Source: Komagataeibacter sp. FNDCF1 (lineage in GTDB: Bacteria > Pseudomonadota > Alphaproteobacteria > Acetobacterales > Acetobacteraceae). Taken from it: a stretch of 64,000 nucleotides of DNA. The notes under the pieces are model-generated. The model was given only the letters and a program-made list of their open reading frames with translations, ran no database searches and was not told the origin of the DNA. Location: positions 2,650,501-2,714,500 of the forward strand of contig NZ_JAIWOT010000001.1 in NCBI RefSeq assembly GCF_021295335.1, given 5' to 3'. The translations under genes were made by a program, and so were the position numbers. This document shows positions 56,994-64,000 of this stretch, piece by piece; the first letter of the stretch is position 1; each line of letters begins with the position of its first letter.

Positions 56994-57344
56994 ATGTGGT
57001 CTAACGAAGCGATGGGACAGGACTACGCCGCCCGGCAGCGCAGGCGGACACCGTACCTGCGCGTGACCGGGGTGATCGTGCTGGTTCACGTCGTTGTCCT
57101 GTCCGTGCTGGCCTACGGGCTGCGCCCCAAGGCCAGACCCATGTTTCCCGCCCCCTACCGGCCGCTGCCGCCCGTCACGCTCAGGATCATTCCCGAGCCA
57201 CTTCCCCCCGTTCCGGCCGCGCCCGTCCTGCCGCGCCCGGTCATGCTCCAGCCGGAGGTGCCTGTCATTCCCGCACCCGTCATCGGGGCGGACCGGCGCG
57301 TCCACCAGCCGAAAATTGTTCCGAAAACGTTACAGGTGGATTGA
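56994..57344 (+). CDS. Short TonB-like protein lacking the C-terminal domain
   Basis: 116 aa: short basic cytoplasmic N-terminus (YAARQRRRTPY), one transmembrane helix (about residues 20-40, VTGVIVLVHVVVLSVLAYGL with the helix His typical of TonB), then a Pro-rich periplasmic stretch (PYRPLPPVTLRIIPEPLPPV and more). It ends without the TonB C-terminal beta domain that contacts receptors. AAGGGA precedes the ATG. The exbB gene follows, which supports a TonB relationship. Either a short variant or a remnant; no frameshifted continuation is seen in the next 90 bases. Confidence 0.65.
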   Translation: MWSNEAMGQDYAARQRRRTPYLRVTGVIVLVHVVVLSVLAYGLRPKARPMFPAPYRPLPPVTLRIIPEPLPPVPAAPVLPRPVMLQPEVPVIPAPVIGADRRVHQPKIVPKTLQVD

Positions 57345-57432
57345 TTTTCAATGTCCGGACTGGTCAGATAGCAGCCATGAAGAGTGTGGCAGGCCAGAAC
57401 CAAGGCTTTATTCGTCAGAGGATTTTAGGGAA

Positions 57433-58203
57433 ATGACCCGACAGCATCGTAACTCAGTCATCGCGGCCGCGCTGCTTACCGCTCTGCCAGCCCTTGCGTA
57501 CGCAACCCCCGCCGCCGCGGCCGAGGCCAATCCCTACGGGCTGGGTGCGCTGTGGTCGAATGGTGATTTCATCGCCCGTACCGTGCTGCTGATCATGGTC
57601 GTGATGTCCGTTGGCACATGGTACATCATGATCATCAAGTTCCTGGAGCAGGCCCGCATCTTCAAGGATGTGAAGGAAGTGAAGGCCAAGTTCTGGCCCG
57701 CTTCCGACATCCGCCAGGGTGCCAGCCAGCTCGATACCGCATCACCGTTCCGCTATATTGCCGATACCGGCATCAAGGCCGCCGAGCACCATGAAGGCAC
57801 GATGCAGGAGACCATCGACCTGCCGTCATGGACCGCGCTGTCCCTGCAGCGCTCGGTAGACTTCGTGCAGAACCGCCTGCAGGGCGGGCTGGCCTTCCTC
57901 GGCACGGTGGGGTCCACCTCTCCGTTCGTGGGGCTGTTCGGCACGGTGTGGGGCATCTATCACGCCCTGACGGCCATCGGCATCGCGGGCCAGGCCTCGA
58001 TCGACAAGGTTGCGGGCCCGGTCGGTGAATCGCTGATCATGACGGCCATCGGCCTGGGCACCGCCGTGCCGGCGGTGCTGGGCTACAACATGCTCGTCCG
58101 CCGCAACAAGGGTGCGCTGGATGAAGTCCGCAACTTTGCCGCGGATCTGCAGTCCATCCTGATTGGCGGCTACCGCCATGAAACACACGATACGCCAAAA
58201 TAA
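57433..58203 (+). CDS. exbB: MotA/TolQ/ExbB proton channel family protein
   Basis: 256 aa. An N-terminal signal-like segment (residues 8-33) precedes the ExbB core with three helices: ARTVLLIMVVMSVGTWYIMII, the LAFLGTVGSTSPFVGLFGTVWGI motif that is diagnostic, and AIGLGTAVPAVLGYNML. Stator of the proton-driven energy transducer for outer-membrane receptors (or Tol-Pal). The start at 57433 has AGAGGA about 11 bases upstream. No exbD gene follows. Probably in one transcript with the TonB-like gene. Confidence 0.9.
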   Translation: MTRQHRNSVIAAALLTALPALAYATPAAAAEANPYGLGALWSNGDFIARTVLLIMVVMSVGTWYIMIIKFLEQARIFKDVKEVKAKFWPASDIRQGASQLDTASPFRYIADTGIKAAEHHEGTMQETIDLPSWTALSLQRSVDFVQNRLQGGLAFLGTVGSTSPFVGLFGTVWGIYHALTAIGIAGQASIDKVAGPVGESLIMTAIGLGTAVPAVLGYNMLVRRNKGALDEVRNFAADLQSILIGGYRHETHDTPK

Positions 58204-58375
58204 GCCACGCGCATGCGTGTGATCTGAATCCCAGCTTCTGGTACGGCGGGTACGCATGCGCGGCCTGCCGTATCTTCGGTTCAGGGGTGGATTGAATGAT
58301 GGGCCGCACGGGTCCATCCTGATGCCCTGGCCGATGATCATTCGGGCCATGACCCGTTCATGGAAGGACATCCAG

Positions 58376-59632
58376 TTGAAGAACATCACATCCAAATCGC
58401 TGTTCCGGTTGCGCGGGCGCCTGCTGGCAGGGGTCATGATGGTCCTGCCGGTGGCGGGCGTACTGCCCGTGCATGACGCTCACGCGGCGGACCAGCTGGG
58501 AGAGAAGGTCGGCACGGCGCTGCAGAAGGCCCAGACCGACCTTGCCGCCAAGAAATACCCGCAGGCCATGGCCGATGTGGATGCGGCGGATGCCGTGACG
58601 GGCAAGTCCGAGTACGAATCCTATACCATCGCGCAGATGCGTGCCGCCGTTGCCGCGCAGTCCGGCAACGTGCCTGCCGCGATCTCGGCCTATGACAAGC
58701 TGATCGCTTCCCCCCGCACGCCTGCCGCCACCAAAGAACAGATGGCCCTGGCCGAAGGCAGCATGGCGTTTACCGCCAAGGATTATCCCACGGCGATCAC
58801 GGTTACGGAAAAATACATCAAGGCGGGTGGCAAGAACCCGCAGATGCTGACAATCCTGATCCAAGCCTACTACCTGCAGCATGACTATGCCAATGCGGCC
58901 CGCGTGCAGCAGGCGCAGGTGGACGACACGATCAAGGCGGGCGGCAAGCCGACCGAGAACCAGCTCCAGCTTCTGGCCGCCTGTCAGGCGCAGCTGAAGG
59001 ACAACGCGGCGCTGACCAAGACCTATGTCCTGCTTGCCACCTATTATCCCAAGCCCGATTACTGGGCGCAGGTTGTCCATTCCGTGCTGAGCGCGCCCAA
59101 CATGGCGCCGGGGCTGCGGCTGGATATCGACCGCGTGCGGCTGGAAGCGGGTCTGGTCAAGACCCCGGCCGAATACATGGACATTACCGAACTTGCCATG
59201 CAGGCGGGCCTGCCGCAGATGGCGCTGGACATCATCAACCAGGGCTACAGCACCGGCGTGCTGGGTCATGACGCCAGCGCCCCGCGTGAGGAAAAGCTGA
59301 AGGCGCTGGTGACCCAGAGCGCCGCCGACCGCAAGGCGGGGCTTGATACGGCGGCGGCACAGGCCACCACCGGCAACGCGATGCTGACGGCGGGCTACAA
59401 CTACGTACTGTTCGGCCAGGCGGACAAGGGGCTTTCCCTCATGCAGCAGGGCATTGCCAAGGGACCGTCGGACGTGAACATCGCCCGCCTGCATCTGGGT
59501 CTGGCGCAGGCCGCGGCGGGCCAGAAGGCTGCCGCCATCGCCACGCTCAACAGCGTGGAAGGGACCAATGGCGCGCGTGACATTGCCCAGTTCTGGGTGC
59601 TGAAGCTCAACGCAGCCCCCGCCGCGCATTAA
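58376..59632 (+). CDS. Exported TPR-type helical repeat protein
   Basis: About 418 aa. Signal peptide (MKNITSKSLFRLRGRLLAGV..., cleavage near AHA-AD) followed by tandem helical repeats of TPR type (for example AAISAYDKLIA, MALAEGSMAFTAKDYPTAIT, MLTAGYNYVLFGQADKGLSL, NIARLHLGLAQAAAGQKAAA). I chose TTG 58376 because GGAAGGA lies at ideal distance and it gives a canonical signal peptide; upstream ATGs (58256, 58349) add non-secretory residues. Follows exbB by 172 bases, perhaps a periplasmic partner of the TonB system. Specific role unknown. Confidence 0.8.
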   Translation: MKNITSKSLFRLRGRLLAGVMMVLPVAGVLPVHDAHAADQLGEKVGTALQKAQTDLAAKKYPQAMADVDAADAVTGKSEYESYTIAQMRAAVAAQSGNVPAAISAYDKLIASPRTPAATKEQMALAEGSMAFTAKDYPTAITVTEKYIKAGGKNPQMLTILIQAYYLQHDYANAARVQQAQVDDTIKAGGKPTENQLQLLAACQAQLKDNAALTKTYVLLATYYPKPDYWAQVVHSVLSAPNMAPGLRLDIDRVRLEAGLVKTPAEYMDITELAMQAGLPQMALDIINQGYSTGVLGHDASAPREEKLKALVTQSAADRKAGLDTAAAQATTGNAMLTAGYNYVLFGQADKGLSLMQQGIAKGPSDVNIARLHLGLAQAAAGQKAAAIATLNSVEGTNGARDIAQFWVLKLNAAPAAH

Positions 59633-59661
59633 GCATCAGGCGCCACGCAGGGCCTGCATGG

Positions 59662-59692
59662 AACGGGGCGCCGGGTGATCCGGCGCCCCGTT
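59662..59692 (+). terminator. Terminator after the TPR gene
   Basis: Perfect 13-bp stem AACGGGGCGCCGG / CCGGCGCCCCGTT with a GTGAT loop, 29 bases after the stop. The following T-run is short (GTGCGTTT), so termination may be partial. Confidence 0.8.
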
Positions 59693-59847
59693 GTGCGTTT
59701 CATGGCCGGGCGGGTCATGGTCCGGTGGGAAAGACATTTTATGACATGAACGATGGTCTTATCCCGCCCCGGTGCGTTGGATATGCTGACGGTCATCGCA
59801 TGAATGGCATCATGCCTGTCCCGAACCCGAAACCATGGCCGAGAGTA

Positions 59848-60621
59848 ATGACACAGATACCTGCCACTGATGATCTGCCCGCCCGTATCCTCGTGGTGGA
59901 AGATGACCCTGGCATGCGCACCCTGATCGTTCGCGCGCTGCAGGGGGATGGATACCGCGTGCGTGGCGTGCAGGATGGACCCGAGATGTGGGACGCGCTG
60001 CGGGCGCAGGGTGCCGACCTGATCATTCTTGATGTGATGCTGCCGGGAACCAACGGGCTTGATCTGTGCCGCGGGCTTCGGGCGCAGGGTGAACCCGCAG
60101 GACCGGGCGAGGCGGCGCTGACGGAAGTACCGGTCATCATCGTTTCCGCCCGTGGCGAGGAACTGGACCGCGTGCAGGGGCTTGAACTGGGGGCGGATGA
60201 CTACGTGCCCAAGCCCTTTGGCCAGAAGGAACTGCTGGCGCGCGTGCGTGCCGTGCTGCGCCGCCGTGGTGGTGGGGTCACCATTCCCAGCGCCGGGCGG
60301 CAGCGCAGGGAGACCGTACGCTTCGCGGGGTGGATGCTGGACCTGCGGCGGCGCGAACTGACCGACCCTTCGGGTGTGGCGGTCGAGATATCGGGCGCGG
60401 AGCATGACCTGCTGACCAGCTTCCTTGACAATCCGCAGCGCGTTATCGGCCGTGACCGGCTGCTTGAACTCTCGCGCACCCGGCTGGGTGATGTGTCCGA
60501 TCGCAGCGTGGATGTGCTGGTCAGCCGCCTGCGGCGCAAGCTGGGGCCGGATTCGGATGGCCTGATCCGTACCGTGCGCGGCATGGGCTACATCTTCACA
60601 TCGGAAGTGGAGCGGATCTGA
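59848..60621 (+). CDS. OmpR/PhoB family response regulator
   Basis: 257 aa. Receiver domain (about 15-135) with acidic pocket VVEDD, phospho-acceptor Asp at residue 62 (LIILDVMLPG), Thr/Ser in IIVSARG and Lys in VPKPFGQKE. The C-terminal winged helix (about 155-255; EISGAEHDLLTSFLDNPQRVI, RSVDVLVSRLRRKLG) is of OmpR type. Start placed at 59848; further upstream ATGs add unrelated residues. The kinase gene follows nine bases after the stop. Related alphaproteobacterial pairs include those named OmpR/EnvZ; the signal is not identifiable. Confidence 0.93.
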   Translation: MTQIPATDDLPARILVVEDDPGMRTLIVRALQGDGYRVRGVQDGPEMWDALRAQGADLIILDVMLPGTNGLDLCRGLRAQGEPAGPGEAALTEVPVIIVSARGEELDRVQGLELGADDYVPKPFGQKELLARVRAVLRRRGGGVTIPSAGRQRRETVRFAGWMLDLRRRELTDPSGVAVEISGAEHDLLTSFLDNPQRVIGRDRLLELSRTRLGDVSDRSVDVLVSRLRRKLGPDSDGLIRTVRGMGYIFTSEVERI

Positions 60622-60629
60622 GCGCGCAC

Positions 60630-62015
60630 ATGACGGCGGGGCAGGGGGAGGCACAGCAGGGCCGCACGCCCATGCCCGTGCCGCGGCGTATCACGCTGTG
60701 GCCACGCGGGCTGGTGGGACGGGTCATGTTCGTGCTGCTTGTCGCGGTCGCCCTCGTTTTTGTCGGCAGTTCCGCTTTCTATGAGGAAGCCGAGACCTAC
60801 ACCATAGACGACGCCCAGCTGGAACAGGTGGGCGAGCGGCTGGTGATTGACGCACGCGTGCTGGCGGCCACGCCTACGTCGCAGCGCATGGTACTGGCCG
60901 CCATGCTGTCCACCGGGGACCTGACGGTGGACTGGCGCACCCAGTCGCAACAGGGGGTGATGAAGGTGCAGCCCCCCTCGCTGCGCAAGCTGCATGACCG
61001 CATGGCGGGTACGCTGCCCGTCCTGCAGGGGGATGCGCTGAACCTGTCGGGCACCATTGCGGGTACGACGGACGTGCGCGGCACGCTGCGCCTGCCCGAT
61101 GGCAGCTACATGGGGTTCATGGCGCCGGATATCCTACAGCCCCATCACATGCGGCGCGGCATCGTTTCGGCTGCGATCCTGGCGGGGGCGGTGCTGCTGG
61201 CGGCGGGCATGCTGGTGCGGGCACTCAGCATGCCGCTGCGCGCGCTGGCCGATGTGGCCGATACCGTAGGCTCCGGCCGGTGGGTGCCGCTGGCGGACAA
61301 GGGCCCGCGTGAGGTGCGCTACCTTGCCCATGCCATCAACGAGATGCAGGACCGCATCAACCGCCTGATCACCGACCGTACCGAGGCCCTGGCCGCCGTA
61401 TCGCACGACCTGCGCACCCCCCTTGCCCGCCTGCGGCTGCGCGCGGGCTTTCTGGATGATGCGAACGCCCAGAAGGAGATCGAGGCGGACGTTACGGAAA
61501 TGGAGGCCATGATCACCGGCGTGCTGGCCTACCTGTCGGGGGAGAAGGATCCCGAGCCGGCACGTTCGGCCAATGTTGCCTCGATTCTGGCCACACGGGT
61601 GGATGACGATGCCGATCAGGGCCGCGACGTGACCTATGCCGGCCCCGATCAGGCACGGGCCGTGGTGCGTCCGCTTGCGCTCAAGCGCGTGCTGGGCAAC
61701 CTGATTGACAATGCCGTGAACTATGGCGGCAATGCCCATGTCAGCCTGGCCGTGATGGCGGACAGCCTGCTGATCCGGGTGGAGGACAGTGGTCCCGGCC
61801 TGCCGGAAGCCGAGATCGGGCGTGTCACCACCCCATTCTACCGGGTGGAGGGTTCGCGCTCGCGCAGTACGGGCGGGCTTGGGCTCGGGCTTGCCATTGT
61901 CAGCCGCGAGGTCGCGCGTGATGGCGGGCGGTTCCGGCTGTACAACCGCCCGCAGGGCGGCCTGTGCGCCGAAATTGTCCTGCCCCGCAATGCCGTGATA
62001 CGTCAGGCCGGCTAA
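60630..62015 (+). CDS. EnvZ-type sensor histidine kinase
   Basis: 461 aa: first transmembrane helix (about 26-46), a periplasmic sensor region of about 130 residues, second helix (about 178-198), HAMP (MPLRALADVADTVGSGRW), HisKA with phospho-acceptor His 259 (SHDLRTPLARLRLRAG), and HATPase with N box NLIDNAVNYGG, G1 VEDSGPGLP and G2 GGLGLGLAIV. Pairs with the response regulator just upstream. An ATG 14 codons in (60672) is an alternative start. Confidence 0.93.
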   Translation: MTAGQGEAQQGRTPMPVPRRITLWPRGLVGRVMFVLLVAVALVFVGSSAFYEEAETYTIDDAQLEQVGERLVIDARVLAATPTSQRMVLAAMLSTGDLTVDWRTQSQQGVMKVQPPSLRKLHDRMAGTLPVLQGDALNLSGTIAGTTDVRGTLRLPDGSYMGFMAPDILQPHHMRRGIVSAAILAGAVLLAAGMLVRALSMPLRALADVADTVGSGRWVPLADKGPREVRYLAHAINEMQDRINRLITDRTEALAAVSHDLRTPLARLRLRAGFLDDANAQKEIEADVTEMEAMITGVLAYLSGEKDPEPARSANVASILATRVDDDADQGRDVTYAGPDQARAVVRPLALKRVLGNLIDNAVNYGGNAHVSLAVMADSLLIRVEDSGPGLPEAEIGRVTTPFYRVEGSRSRSTGGLGLGLAIVSREVARDGGRFRLYNRPQGGLCAEIVLPRNAVIRQAG

Positions 62016-62129
62016 AAGCGGGAATGCATGCCCCGCGTGGGGTTGGATTTGCGGCCGGGTCGATCATATAACAGGACCCGGGAAGTACTTTTGCCCCTCC
62101 CTGTCCCGTCATGTCTGGAAGACCGAGCA

Positions 62130-62693
62130 ATGTTCATCGAAACGGAAGACACCCCCAATCCTGCCACGCTGAAATTCCTGCCGGGGCGCGAGATCATGGC
62201 CAACGGCGCCACGGCTGACTTCATAAGCCCCGATTCCGTGGCCGGACGCTCGCGCCTGGCCGAACTGCTGTTTGATCTGGATGGCGTGGCGCGGATCTTC
62301 TTCGGCGCGGACTTCGTGGCGGTGACGCGTGCCGACAGCATGGAATGGGACGACCTGCGCCCGCAGGTGCTGGCGGTGCTGGCCGACTATCTGGCAACCG
62401 GGCAGGCGGTCGTGGAAAGCGGCGGGCAGGTCGTGGAAGACCTGATTGCGCCGGGCGATGAGGAAATCGTGCAGCAGATCAAGGAACTGCTCGACACCCG
62501 TGTCCGCCCTGCCGTGGCGGGTGACGGGGGGGACATCGTGTTCCGTGGCTACCGTGATGGCGTGGTCAGGCTGACCATGCAGGGTGCGTGCTCGGGCTGC
62601 CCGTCCTCACGCGCGACGCTGAAGCACGGGGTGGAGAACATGCTGCGCCATTACGTGCCGGAAGTGGTATCGGTGGAACAGGTAGAGGCCTGA
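62130..62693 (+). CDS. nfuA: NifU-family iron-sulfur scaffold/carrier NfuA
   Basis: 187 aa. N-terminal Nfu_N domain (MFIETEDTPNPATLKFLPG, typical of the alphaproteobacterial/mitochondrial Nfu1 type) and C-terminal NifU domain with cluster-binding CxxC (QGACSGCPSS) after RPAVAGDGGDIVFRGY. Transfers [4Fe-4S] clusters to target enzymes such as aconitase, whose gene is also in this window. The start at 62130 matches the family N-terminus exactly; the upstream frame is open but not conserved. Confidence 0.96.
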   Translation: MFIETEDTPNPATLKFLPGREIMANGATADFISPDSVAGRSRLAELLFDLDGVARIFFGADFVAVTRADSMEWDDLRPQVLAVLADYLATGQAVVESGGQVVEDLIAPGDEEIVQQIKELLDTRVRPAVAGDGGDIVFRGYRDGVVRLTMQGACSGCPSSRATLKHGVENMLRHYVPEVVSVEQVEA

Positions 62694-62726
62694 TCGGCAG
62701 GCCTGCGCGTAAACTGGGAATGTTTC

Positions 62727-63311
62727 ATGGCGCTTGACGACGCTGGGCTTGATCTTCTGTTCCGTACCGCACGCACCCCGGTCGCATGGAACGACCGGCC
62801 CGTGGGGCACGATACCCTGCGGCAGCTGTACGATCTGGTCCGTCTCGGGCCGACATCGGGCAACTGCTGCCCGGCCCGCTTCGTGTTCCTGACCACCGGG
62901 GACTGTCGCGAGCGCCTGCGCCCCGCCCTGTCGGCGGGTAACGTGCAGCCCGTCATGACCGCCCCGGTCACGGTTATCGTGGCGCATGATCCGCTGTTCT
63001 TTGACCGCATGGACAGACTCAACGACGTCCCGGGCATCCGGCAGTGGTTTGCCGCCGATGTGGGGCTGGCGGAGGAGACGGCCTTTCGCAACGGCACGTT
63101 GCAGGGGGGCTACCTGATCATGGCCGCGCGCGCGCTCGGGCTGTCGGTGCTGCCGCTGTCGGGGTTCGATGCGGCGATGGTGGAGGAGAGTTTCCTCTCC
63201 CGGCAGGGCTGGCAGGCCAATTTTCTGGTCAGCCTTGGCTATACCGACGGGCCGCTGCCCACGCCACGCGCGCCGCGCCTGGATTTTGATGACGCCTGCG
63301 TGGTTGTGTAG
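62727..63311 (+). CDS. RutE/HadB-like nitroreductase (malonic semialdehyde reductase)
   Basis: 194-aa FMN nitroreductase of the RutE subfamily: RTPVAWNDRPV, then the LVRLGPTSGNCCPARFVFL motif characteristic of RutE, and the NGTLQGGYLIMAARALGLSVLPLSGFD part. RutE reduces malonic semialdehyde to 3-hydroxypropionate in pyrimidine catabolism, but no other rut genes are here, so related aldehydes are possible. GGGAA lies upstream of the ATG. Two bases separate its stop from the tsaB start. Confidence 0.88.
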   Translation: MALDDAGLDLLFRTARTPVAWNDRPVGHDTLRQLYDLVRLGPTSGNCCPARFVFLTTGDCRERLRPALSAGNVQPVMTAPVTVIVAHDPLFFDRMDRLNDVPGIRQWFAADVGLAEETAFRNGTLQGGYLIMAARALGLSVLPLSGFDAAMVEESFLSRQGWQANFLVSLGYTDGPLPTPRAPRLDFDDACVVV

Positions 63312-63314
63312 CCC

Positions 63315-64000
63315 ATGCGGATGCTGGTGATGGATGGTGCCCCCGCCGGGGCGGATGCGCGTGCCGTGATCGCCTGCCTTGTGGTGCGCGATGGCGTGCC
63401 GTCCGTCCTGGCCACCCGCGTCGCCACGGGGCGGGGCGCGGCCGAGCAGTTTCCGCAGCTGGCCACAGAACTGTTTGCCCAATGCGGCTGGAACCACGCC
63501 ATGCCGGAACTGGTGGGCGTGGTCGTGGGGCCGGGGTCCTTTACGGGACTGCGGGCGTCGGTGGCCTTCGCGCACGGGCTCGCGGCGGGCTGTGGCTGCG
63601 CGGTGGTGGGCGTCACGGTGGGTGAGGCCATGGCCCCCGCCCTGCATGCGGCGGGCATGGCGCCCCCCGCGCGGCTGCTATGCTGCACCATCGCCCGCCG
63701 CGGGCGTGTCTTCATCGAAACATCGGGACAGGATGGAGAAGGTCAGGGCGGGGATGCCCGCGTATCCGCCCACATGCTCGAGACACTGGATCTGCCTCCC
63801 GGGCCGCTGCTGCTGGCCGGTAATGGCGCGCAATGGGTGAAGGACAGCATGCCGGACCGTGATGACGTGCGGCTTTTCCCCCTTGTGCAGCCCGACCCGA
63901 TGGGTATTGCCACCATTGCCCTGCGGCGCTGGCGCGGGGAACTGCCGCCGCGTCCGGCCCAGCCGCTTTATGTGGATGCGCCGGAGGCCCGGCTACCTGC
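63315..64000 (+). CDS. tsaB: tRNA threonylcarbamoyladenosine factor TsaB, 3'-truncated by window edge
   Basis: ASKHA-fold protein that, with TsaD and TsaE, makes t6A37 in tRNAs. The frame stays open from ATG 63315 to the end of the window (228 codons). Diagnostic are LVMDGAP, VGVVVGPGSFTGLRASVAFAHG (residues about 70-90), and the terminal PLYVDAPEARLP, which is near the end of the family, so only a short C-terminal piece is missing. In many proteobacteria rimI follows. Confidence 0.92.
   Translation, partial: MRMLVMDGAPAGADARAVIACLVVRDGVPSVLATRVATGRGAAEQFPQLATELFAQCGWNHAMPELVGVVVGPGSFTGLRASVAFAHGLAAGCGCAVVGVTVGEAMAPALHAAGMAPPARLLCCTIARRGRVFIETSGQDGEGQGGDARVSAHMLETLDLPPGPLLLAGNGAQWVKDSMPDRDDVRLFPLVQPDPMGIATIALRRWRGELPPRPAQPLYVDAPEARLP

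Noticed and set aside
1-64000. tRNA, rRNA, CRISPR, transposase, integrase or phage genes.
   Set aside because: None recognised anywhere in the window on either strand.

Overview
The window is high-GC chromosomal DNA of an alphaproteobacterium, most likely an acetic acid bacterium (Acetobacteraceae; Komagataeibacter/Gluconacetobacter-like). This placement rests on protein character, the aroQ-accB-accC and nusA-infB orders, and secreted Gly/Tyr-rich proteins. It is an inference, not a database result. I see no rRNA, tRNA, CRISPR array, prophage or insertion sequence. Most of the window is dense core housekeeping sequence with a few accessory patches.

Layout. 1-4.6 kb: 3' part of tldD, then a leftward M20 dipeptidase-pdxA-pdxJ operon (vitamin B6). 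4.6-14.7 kb: a mixed region with two unrelated-looking multi-pass GT-C-type membrane proteins (each AT-richer, at least in part, than its surroundings), pyrF, trpF, two Gly-rich exported proteins, dciA/mutY (divergent), a 45-aa membrane ORF and hemH. 14.7-21.1 kb: ctaA, a VTT/TVP38 protein, a Bcr/CflA exporter, apt and a FUSC exporter. 21.5-27 kb: aroQ-accB-accC, an RlpA-like protein, a YihY protein, and ornithine/lysine-type decarboxylase with a long leader. 27-33 kb: CopC-like protein, ccmAB, aconitase, LysR regulator. 33.2-36.2 kb: a leftward three-gene set of unknown function built around a membrane-anchored Clp-like AAA+ ATPase. 36.3-47.5 kb: the rimP-nusA-ylxR-infB-rbfA / truB-rpsO-pnp gene-expression cluster, interrupted by an opposite-strand MCE (MlaD-like) gene. 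47.5-64 kb: flavin oxidoreductase, rdgB-rph, hrcA, aldo/keto reductase, PBP1A, prfB (with programmed frameshift), short TonB-like/ExbB/TPR genes, an OmpR/EnvZ-type pair, nfuA, a RutE-like nitroreductase, and the 5' part of tsaB.

The most striking feature is a family of six ~78-bp intergenic repeats (about 1346, 26998, 33133, 42461, 49029 and 52781). Each has terminal inverted repeats enclosing two hairpin arms, so the whole unit could fold as a three-way junction. They occur in both orientations, always just downstream of a gene end and four times at convergent junctions. Arm sequences differ between copies in ways that keep base pairing. Other points of interest are the decarboxylase leader, the membrane AAA+ module, a flavin oxidoreductase with a C-terminal four-cysteine cluster, and an ExbB locus without ExbD whose TonB-like partner lacks the TonB C-terminal domain.
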